Origin: Eubacteriales bacterium
GTDB lineage: Bacteria > Bacillota > Clostridia > Oscillospirales > Acutalibacteraceae
Direction of reading: 5' to 3'
DNA length: 14,328 bases
NCBI GenBank assembly: GCA_030529125.1
Contig: JAUMXP010000024.1
Span: 1 to 14,328 of the forward strand
This document shows, in pieces, positions 1-6,000 of the stretch; within the stretch, counting starts at the first letter, position 1; each line of letters starts with the position of its first letter. The notes under the pieces are model-generated. The model saw only the letters and a program-made list of their open reading frames with translations, had not been told where the DNA came from and made no database searches. The position numbers were made by a program, and so were the translations under genes.

Positions 1-2
1 AA

Positions 3-142
3 TTCGGTGCTCAGTTTGAAAGAGTGTTACCTGTATCAAGTGTAGCAAATACATAAGAAAATATATACAAGACCAAGAAAAGGCAGATATAGCTTTAGAT
101 AAGTTAAGCGTAAAAGAATACGAAGACCCATTTGCTAAATAA
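3..142 (+). pseudogene. 3' remnant of an IS200/IS605 TnpA (Y1 transposase)
   Basis: Broken C-terminal tail of an IS200-type single-strand transposase. Frame 3 reads GAQF and then VSSVANT before a stop at 54-56. Frame 2 continues from about 53 with IRKYIQDQEKADIALDK and ends KEYEDPF plus two residues at the TAA of 140-142. Together they match the order I know for this family: an FWxxGYYVSTVG-type segment, a helix of the YIxxQ type, and a final EDPF. A one-base frameshift near 53 and a scrambled stretch at 18-32 (ERVLP where ARGYLV-like residues are expected) show decay. The start lies outside the window. The hairpins that follow fit the right end of the same element. The family call rests on remembered family features, not on a search. 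Confidence 0.62.
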
Positions 143-280
143 ACCTAAACCCCTTAAGGGGTAAGCCAAAGAGGCAAAAGCAATAAGGTTTGAACAAAGC
201 GAAAACCCGCGCCTTGAGACGCGGGCTAGTAACGGGGCTTATAGCCCCTGTGCAAACCACCCGTTTGACGGGTGGTTATG
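143..280 (+). mobile_element. Probable right end of an IS200/IS605-type element: four stacked hairpins
   Basis: Non-coding stretch directly after the TnpA remnant, packed with perfect stems: a 14-base palindrome ACCCCTTAAGGGGT (149-162); CCCGCG/CGCGGG (206-211 with 220-225); GGGGCT/AGCCCC with loop TAT (234-239 with 243-248); and a 10-bp stem AACCACCCGT/ACGGGTGGTT with loop TTG (255-264 with 268-277). IS200/IS605 elements carry subterminal imperfect palindromes recognised by TnpA instead of terminal inverted repeats, and the last hairpin resembles such ends in Firmicutes. The exact cleavage site cannot be placed. The hairpins could also act as a terminator, but no T-tract follows the last one. 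Confidence 0.5.
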
Positions 281-292
281 ATTATAAAGCTT

Positions 293-444
293 TTACATCA
301 AACAGTCATCAAGCTTTTTGCGATAGCAATCATCTTCGTTAACCTTGACATAATTTAGTTTTTCTAGGCGTTAAAAACGGCTCCGATAATTCGTATATCG
401 TTTTCACATAAATGCTCTATAGCGTCATTGATAATAGTATGTTC
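293..444 (-). pseudogene. Frameshifted coding debris, possibly the tail of a CpsD-like tyrosine kinase
   Basis: On the minus strand, just past the stop of the Ig-like gene, one frame reads HTIINDAIEHLCENDIRI and then IGAVFNA before TAG. The other frame resumes with LEKLNYVKVNEDD, CYRKKLDDCLM and TAA at 293-295. Both stretches look like real protein and join end to end if one base is shifted near 365. The order NDAIE-xxx-IIGAVFN resembles the last helix and strand of CpsD/BY-kinase P-loop proteins (typically INDAIDxL...LGVVFN), and the preceding gene is of a kind I associate with exopolysaccharide loci. No start codon or ribosome site is seen. The kinase identification is tentative. That the region is decayed coding sequence is more secure. 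Confidence 0.35.
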
Positions 445-1165
445 TCAGTACCTTGATGTTTACATTCGAAATAGCTGATACGGTACCCTCTATGTTTGAC
501 CCTTTGTAGTATGCCATCTTGTTAAACAAAGGCCCTTTTGGAATGTAAACCAGATATTTATGCAGTTCAACTTTTATGCCTGTATATGAAGTGTCGTATA
601 TTTCTATTTCGGTGTCGAGATATGACGTGTTTCCGCAACTGTCGGTTACTCTGAATTCTATAGGATATCCGCCGACTGTCATATTATCAATGACAGAATC
701 AAGACCATATCTGATTTTTTCCGAAAGATCTCCGTCGAGACAGCTTGTCGCCCCAACGTTTTTGAATATATCAATTTTTGTTCCAACGACATAACTCAAA
801 GGTTCGTTGAGCGTGAAGGTTGGCTTGGAGTAATTGGTGTAAACTAGTGTTCGTTCATATCTTCCGACATTCATATTTTCATCAATAGCTACATATGAAA
901 CGATTCTTTCGTTTCCGTTTATGAAGTCAGACATTTTTTCAACGATAATAGTATCACTTACATCACCCGAAGTTTCGTCATACGCACTCATACCCGCAAG
1001 TAGACCTTCTTCAGTGATTTTGACACTGCCGGTAATTGTGTCGCTGTCTGCAGTTATAACGGGAGCAGTAACATCATCGATTTTGCTTTTGAAGTGGTTA
1101 TATGAGATGAAGACGGATATGGATATCACCAAAATGATAAAGCAAATAATCTTTTTATTTTTCAT
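425..1165 (-). CDS. Membrane-anchored protein with bacterial Ig-like (DUF5011-type) repeats
   Basis: Protein of 246 residues. The start is placed at the ATG of 1163-1165 because AAGGAG lies seven bases upstream; in-frame ATGs further upstream lack such a site. Residues about 6-22 (IICFIILVISISVFISY) form one membrane segment or uncleaved signal anchor. Outside the membrane come two Ig-like/cadherin-like repeats, about 33-112 and 115-195, marked by TAPVITADSD, DGDLSEKI and the closing VTDSCGNTSYLDTEIEIYD. This is the usual pattern of DUF5011/HYR-like domains. A short C-terminal segment follows. Proteins of this layout occur, as I remember them, beside CpsC/CpsD-type genes in Clostridia, which suggests a role in surface polysaccharide assembly. 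The last about 20 residues (VLRTYYYQ) may be read-through into neighbouring debris, so the natural C-terminus may be lost. It faces away from the main operon. Confidence 0.72.
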   Translation of the reverse strand: MKNKKIICFIILVISISVFISYNHFKSKIDDVTAPVITADSDTITGSVKITEEGLLAGMSAYDETSGDVSDTIIVEKMSDFINGNERIVSYVAIDENMNVGRYERTLVYTNYSKPTFTLNEPLSYVVGTKIDIFKNVGATSCLDGDLSEKIRYGLDSVIDNMTVGGYPIEFRVTDSCGNTSYLDTEIEIYDTSYTGIKVELHKYLVYIPKGPLFNKMAYYKGSNIEGTVSAISNVNIKVLRTYYYQ

Positions 1166-1187
1166 GACGTTCTCCTTGCGTAGTGAC

Positions 1188-1215
1188 ATAATACATAACA
1201 TTCTATTTATCACAA
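1188..1215 (-). promoter_or_regulatory. Likely promoter of the Ig-like gene
   Basis: On the minus strand TTGTGA (complement of 1210-1215) is followed after 16 bases by TATTAT (complement of 1188-1193), 22 bases before the ATG at 1165. Hexamers and spacing fit a sigma-A promoter. Not tested further. Confidence 0.45.
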
Positions 1216-1263
1216 ATCTAAATGAATTAAAGCGAATTCTATAATAATCATTAACAATATAAA

Positions 1264-1302
1264 AAGGCAGGTATTCTGAGAGGTTCTCAAAGCAGCTGCC
1301 TT
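1264..1302. terminator. Nested hairpin, terminator-like on the minus strand
   Basis: AAGGCAG (1264-1270) pairs with CTGCCTT (1296-1302), and inside it TGAGA/TCTCA (1277-1281 with 1285-1289) forms a second stem. Read on the minus strand, the outer stem is followed by TTTTATATT, which gives it the look of an intrinsic terminator. It lies upstream of the minus-strand gene, so it would stop transcripts from a gene no longer present to its right, or act as a leader structure. On the plus strand the following sequence is only weakly T-rich. Confidence 0.35.
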
Positions 1303-1623
1303 AATTTATTGGATTTCATCGATAATGTGCGAACAAACTGCTGGATTTATGCGATATACAGTGAGTCAAGTATATCTAAATGAGATTTTAAAGGGATATC
1401 TTTTGTCATACTTAACTTAGAGCAAAGCAATAATATTTTTCATCACAACATCGCATTAAGGCTTATCCAAAAAGTACATAATAACTGAATATGTTTGTCA
1501 ATAAAGAGCGGTTTTGTACACTACACCCCGATGCGGTTTGGATAATATAAAGTTGCCTGAGAGAGTCCGTGGTACTCAGCACAAAATTCGACAACTGTTT
1601 AGTCATTTTTTGTGAAAAAACTA
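1303..1623. other. Intergenic stretch without a convincing gene
   Basis: About 320 bases of AT-rich sequence between the hairpin and the operon promoter. The only coding-like piece is a 20-codon minus-strand run, MTKDIPLKSHLDILDSLYIA, ending in TAA at about 1349-1351, with no ribosome site and no continuation. It may be debris of a lost gene. No tRNA, riboswitch or repeat array is recognisable. Confidence 0.4.
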
Positions 1624-1652
1624 TTGAAATTATTTATATATAGGTGTATACT
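1624..1652 (+). promoter_or_regulatory. Sigma-A-type promoter of the seven-gene operon
   Basis: TTGAAA at 1624-1629 and TATACT at 1647-1652 are separated by exactly 17 bases. This is the best promoter I can see on the plus strand and it stands about 90 bases before the first gene. No comparably good promoter or terminator was noticed in the short gaps between the genes downstream, so it probably drives the whole run to 13694. Confidence 0.65.
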
Positions 1653-1685
1653 AAAACAGTGTATATAAGCTATTGCTATACACTG
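1644..1685 (+). promoter_or_regulatory. GTGTATA repeats overlapping the -10 box: likely operator or leader hairpin
   Basis: GTGTATA occurs at 1644-1650, overlapping the -10 box, and again at 1659-1665, 15 bases later. The inverse, TATACAC, lies at 1677-1683. The last two belong to a perfect 9-bp inverted repeat, CAGTGTATA (1657-1665) and TATACACTG (1677-1685), with an 11-base spacer. A dimeric regulator could bind here and block RNA polymerase, or the transcript could fold into a 5' hairpin. No regulator gene is present in the window. Confidence 0.5.
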
Positions 1686-1740
1686 GCGAAATAGACCTGT
1701 TTTTATAGGTATTTGTGATGTTTTATGTGAGGTGATAAAG

Positions 1741-2010
1741 GTGAAATTGGTAAAAGGTTTTCACATAAGAAATATTGCGGACGAAATACTAGCTGTTCCG
1801 ACCGGAGAAGTAGCAAAAGTTCTGTCCGGTTTGGTAACACTCAATGAAACGGGAGCGTTTTTGTTTGGTTTGCTTATCGAGGAGCAGAGTGAAGAAAGCT
1901 TGTTGAAGGCTTTGGTTACTAAATACGACGTAAGCGAAGAAGATGCTGAAAAAGATATTGCTGAGTTTATCGGTGTTCTCAGACACTATAATTTAGTTTC
2001 TGAAGATTGA
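1741..2010 (+). CDS. PqqD-like protein (RiPP recognition element)
   Basis: Stand-alone PqqD-family protein of 89 residues. The family forms a small winged-helix fold that binds the leader part of a precursor peptide and presents it to a radical SAM or other modifying enzyme in the cytoplasm. Visible hallmarks are the N-terminal strands KLVKGFHIRNIADEILAVPTGE, with the usual I/VxVPxGE turn near residues 17-23, then LxxLNETGAFLFGLL (about 31-45), and a C-terminal acidic helix (VSEEDAEKDIAEFIGVLRHYNLV) with the normal D/E-xxxFIxxLxxxxL spacing. The GTG at 1741 is chosen because GAGGTG lies six bases upstream; the in-frame GTG at 1732 sits inside that ribosome site. It is the first gene of the operon, while the radical SAM enzyme it might serve is the last, more than 10 kb away. 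Many PqqD homologues in Firmicutes have no known partner. Confidence 0.85.
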   Translation: MKLVKGFHIRNIADEILAVPTGEVAKVLSGLVTLNETGAFLFGLLIEEQSEESLLKALVTKYDVSEEDAEKDIAEFIGVLRHYNLVSED

Positions 2011-2068
2011 ACACGATTTATAGGCGTTGATACTATAGGTTTAACCCAGATTGTTTAGGAGGAATTTT

Positions 2069-3082
2069 ATGTTTAAGAAACAACACATTAAGAAGCTCGC
2101 TGTTGTGTGTATTGCTTTAGTTTTGATAATTGTCAGCGTACCGTTAGTAACGGGAGCAGGCGGATTTCAAGAGCTGTTTTCTTTGGATACACAGAGCAAC
2201 AATGACGCACAAGAGCTCGGTTTACTTGGAGACGCAAATCAAGATGGTCAAGTAACTGTCATTGATGCGACTACAATACAGAAACATTTGGTAGAATTGC
2301 TTACTCTTGATGATATAGGTATGCTTTTGGCTGATGTAAACGAAGATGGAACAGTCAGTGTTATGGATGCGACACTTATTCAAAGATGGGTTGCAAAAAT
2401 TGACGATGACACTAATATCAACACGATTTTGAACCAAAAAGAAAATCCGGGCACAGATGCTGATGATGAATCTACACAGCCAACGGCTGCGACAGAAGCT
2501 GGGTCATCTTCAGAAGAGGAAACTCAGCCTGCTACAGATTCGGCATGCAACTTGCAGTTTTCTAAGTACGGCATATACACAGGTGCTTATGTCGAGGACG
2601 GTACTGATGATTATGTAGAAAATGTTGCTGTACTTATGGTGACAAATATTTCAGATAAATATCTCGAGTACGCTGTTGTTACATTTGATATCAGTGGCAC
2701 TCCTGCGGCGTTTACTGTTACAGGACTTGCTCCGGGAGAAACGGCTTGGGTGCTTGAGCAGAATAAGCTCGTAATCGAAGAAGACGCAGAGTTTACATAT
2801 ATGGACGATATCACCACCTTTGCTGATGATAACTCGAAAGAAGCTTTAGGCGTTGATGTTACCTTAGGCGATGGTCAGTTGACCGTTGAGAATAATAAAG
2901 ACGAAGACCTCAAGAGCGTCTATGTTTATTATAAGCTCCGTCACACAGACGGTAATTTCCTTGGCGGTATAACCTATCGTGTACCTATGGGCGATTTAGC
3001 TAAGGGTGAATCAGCATCAGCCGTTGCGGTGCATTGTGATGGCAAAAACTGCGAAGTAGTAAGAATTGATTGGGAGGGATAA
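2069..3082 (+). CDS. Secreted protein with N-terminal type I dockerin
   Basis: Protein of 337 residues; ATG at 2069 preceded by AGGAGG with a six-base gap. Residues 1-30 are a signal peptide (KKxxIKK, then a long hydrophobic run ending VTGA). Residues about 53-111 are a type I dockerin with both calcium-binding repeats: GDANQDGQVTVIDATTIQKHL and, after a linker, DVNEDGTVSVMDATLIQRWV. Dockerins bind cohesins on scaffold or cell-wall proteins. A Ser/Thr/Glu-rich linker (about 120-158) leads to a C-terminal beta-rich domain (160-337) resembling FxLYD-type modules, with the last residues close to two cysteines (HCDGKNCEV). No enzyme domain is visible, and the dockerin is at the N-terminus, which is less common than C-terminal placement. 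It lies 58 bases after the PqqD-like gene and two bases before the giant gene. Role inferred: an adaptor docking on a cohesin-bearing surface protein encoded elsewhere. Confidence 0.85.
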   Translation: MFKKQHIKKLAVVCIALVLIIVSVPLVTGAGGFQELFSLDTQSNNDAQELGLLGDANQDGQVTVIDATTIQKHLVELLTLDDIGMLLADVNEDGTVSVMDATLIQRWVAKIDDDTNINTILNQKENPGTDADDESTQPTAATEAGSSSEEETQPATDSACNLQFSKYGIYTGAYVEDGTDDYVENVAVLMVTNISDKYLEYAVVTFDISGTPAAFTVTGLAPGETAWVLEQNKLVIEEDAEFTYMDDITTFADDNSKEALGVDVTLGDGQLTVENNKDEDLKSVYVYYKLRHTDGNFLGGITYRVPMGDLAKGESASAVAVHCDGKNCEVVRIDWEG

Positions 3083-3084
3083 GA

Positions 3085-6000
3085 ATGAAAATTAAAAATC
3101 TATGCAACAGAGCTATATCTTTTGCTCTCAGCCTTATCCTTGTTTTTGGTATGGTTACTGTTGGGCTTATTGCGACTCCACTGACTCAGGTTGAGGCTGC
3201 TACTACTGTAACAACTGCGGATCTTAGCAAAAGAGCTTATCTTGACGGTGTTTATATCATTCGTCTTGCATCTAACCCTGACTATGTTCTCTCCGGCAGA
3301 ATGTCAGTAGGTGCGATGACTATACAAAAATACACACCGGGCTCTGAAGGACAGATGTTCGTTGTTATGAGTAACAAGGCTGATGTTCTGGAAAATTCTA
3401 CCTATGGTAGAGATTATGGTATCAGACCTGTTAATATAGATTGGTTCCTTGCAACCAAGAATTCAACAGGTGCTACACAGAATGAAACAAACACTCAGAC
3501 GACAACTAAAAACTTAAAAGGAGAGAACTTCCCTCAGCCTGAGGCGATCACCAATCAGATGCTATGGTATTTCGAAGAACTCGGAAACAATAAATTCAAA
3601 ATTCGAGCAAAGTCTTGCCCTGAATATACTTTGGCTACAAAGACAGCTACTCCTACAGGTATGACAGCCTTATATGACTACGCTTGTTCAAATGCCAAAA
3701 TGATGGAGTGGATACTCGAGCCTGTTTGTGTTTCAAAAAGAGTTTCCTCTGGTACATTTGCGCTGAAAAACTATTATTGGTGGTCAGGAACTAACGACAC
3801 CATTGCCGTAAATGGTACGTACCATGACGGTAAGACTGCAATGTGCATGAACAACTCCGGTGGACGTAGTACAGAGGGTAACTATATGCAGCTATATAGA
3901 GCTGACTTTACGCATGCGATGTATTACGTTATTGATGAAACCTCTGACGGTTACTACACTTTGACAAACCGAGGAAATGGTAGATACATTAGAGCTAATG
4001 ACAGCACCGGTAACGTGGAACTCGGTACTTACGCTGACGGTACACCTGCTGATAACGAAAAATGGAGTATAATTCCTATTACCTGTGCCGGATCAAACCG
4101 ATATGCATTTGTTAATTTCAAAAGCGGTTTATATCTTGGAACTGTAGGCGACGCGATTACACAAGGTACAAAGGTAAACACGAGTAAAATTAGAGAAGAT
4201 CGTATCGGATGGCAGGGTAAGTCTATCTGGTGTCTGCATTCTGAGCTTGAATTTGCAGAAAACTATCAGCAGGCTGACCTTGTTGCATATGACACAGATG
4301 TTTATGCTTCTACCTTTGATAAATCAAACACAATCAGTCTGCCTATCAAGCTTTTCGACTATCGTGCAGACGGTATGCTGTTTGAATATGCGTCAAACGA
4401 ATCAACAGCTACGACTAAAACTCACACAAACGGCGCTGTTTATAATATGGGAAACAACTTGGGCTTTGGTCTTACCTTCGGTTCAAACGGCTACAACTCA
4501 GGTAATCTCGGCTCATGGTATGGCAAAGCTATCGGTACCAACTACAACTCCACTGCCGGAGCTTTTGGTACAACAGGATATACAAACAGCGTTTTACAGG
4601 TAAATGCAAAGAATACAGATGTTGATTTTTCAGTCGACAAGGTTGTAAAAGCATTGGGATACACATTGTTCCAGGATCAGACCAGCGGTTGGGCATCTGT
4701 CGGCCTTATGCAGCCTGCACTTGCTGAAGACGGTTATCCTATATATTCTGAGAAAACAGTTACTTACGTTGCCAATATGCTAAAGCAGACTCTTATGATA
4801 AGCCAAAAAACAGGCAACAATTATAACTATAATCATGTTACAGGTGAAGCAAACTTTGCTTCTTCAAATGGTTCGACACTTGCCATGAGCCTAAGATATA
4901 TGCTTTCAGGGAATACATCACCATCTACGGCTCTTTCAAATGTAGCTATAGGTAACTATGCTCAGACTCACGCAAAGCGTGCTCAGCTTATCCAACCTTT
5001 TAATGATGTAAAAGCAGCGAATGCTATAAATACCTTTATGGATGCAGCGTATTTTCTGCTTAACTCCTTGTTCCTCGAGGATTCTTATAATAATTATTCT
5101 AACAATAATGTACCATATACATCTATTGTGCTGACAAGTGTTCAGAACAAGGACGGCAGAACAGGATATATATTTGACTCTGCCTTTACAGACAACGCTT
5201 CCGCATATAAGGGCGCCTCTGCTGTAAAGTACAATTCTTCCGATGGTACAATTCGAAACACATCTGCAGCAGGTAAAAGTATGGTTTACTGGGGTAATGC
5301 AAAAGACGCTATAGCAGCAAGGCATTCCTTCATGCCTATCAGAACCACAGACGGAGACACCTCCAATGTTTACGGTGCACAGTCACAAACAAACTCTCCT
5401 TATGTGTTTGATGACGGTGTAACATCATCACACACCGGTGGAACCAACCCTGAGTATAAAAACAGAAACTACAACTTTATTCTTCAGTCAGAGGGTACCT
5501 TTATCTACCACGAGGAGAAAGACTTGTTCTTTGAATTCGAGGGTGATGATGACGTTTATATGTTTATCAACGGCCAGCTCGTTCTTGACATCGGTGGTGC
5601 ACACGCTATCACAGCTACATCCATGGATGTTAACGACTATGTTGATTGGGCATGGAGTATTAAAGAGAACCCTTCTGCATATTCCGCGCTGAGTGAAGCG
5701 GACAAAGCTCGTGTTGATGCCTTCGCTATCTACGACGGCGATCAGGTTGAAATGAAGTTCTACTATATGGAGCGTCACGGATACGGCTCCAATATGCGTA
5801 TTTTCACAAATATCGAAATCAGCTCGACAGATATTGATGTTGAAAAAACAGCATATCAGGATGGTGTTCAGCTTGATTATGACGCAATTGTAAATACAGA
5901 AGAGCCTGTTGAGTATGGCTTTACTCTAACAAATACAGCAAACCACAATCTATTCTGTCTTACCTATGACGATGACGATATAGGTGTGACAATCGACTAT

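Noticed and set aside
149..277. Hairpin cluster as a TnpB guide (omega) RNA
   Set aside because: The only coding remnant beside it resembles TnpA, not TnpB, and no RuvC-type or zinc-ribbon tail is seen; a right-end structure explains it more simply.
921..1244. Open frame of 107 codons on the plus strand opposite the Ig-like gene
   Set aside because: It is a mirror of the minus-strand gene, has no ribosome site, and its translation is low-complexity; the minus-strand frame has a signal anchor, domains and AAGGAG.
1500..1600. Possible riboswitch (GCCTGAGAGAG and GC-rich patches) before the operon
   Set aside because: It lies upstream of the promoter at 1624, so it would not be in the transcript, and no known riboswitch core could be assembled.
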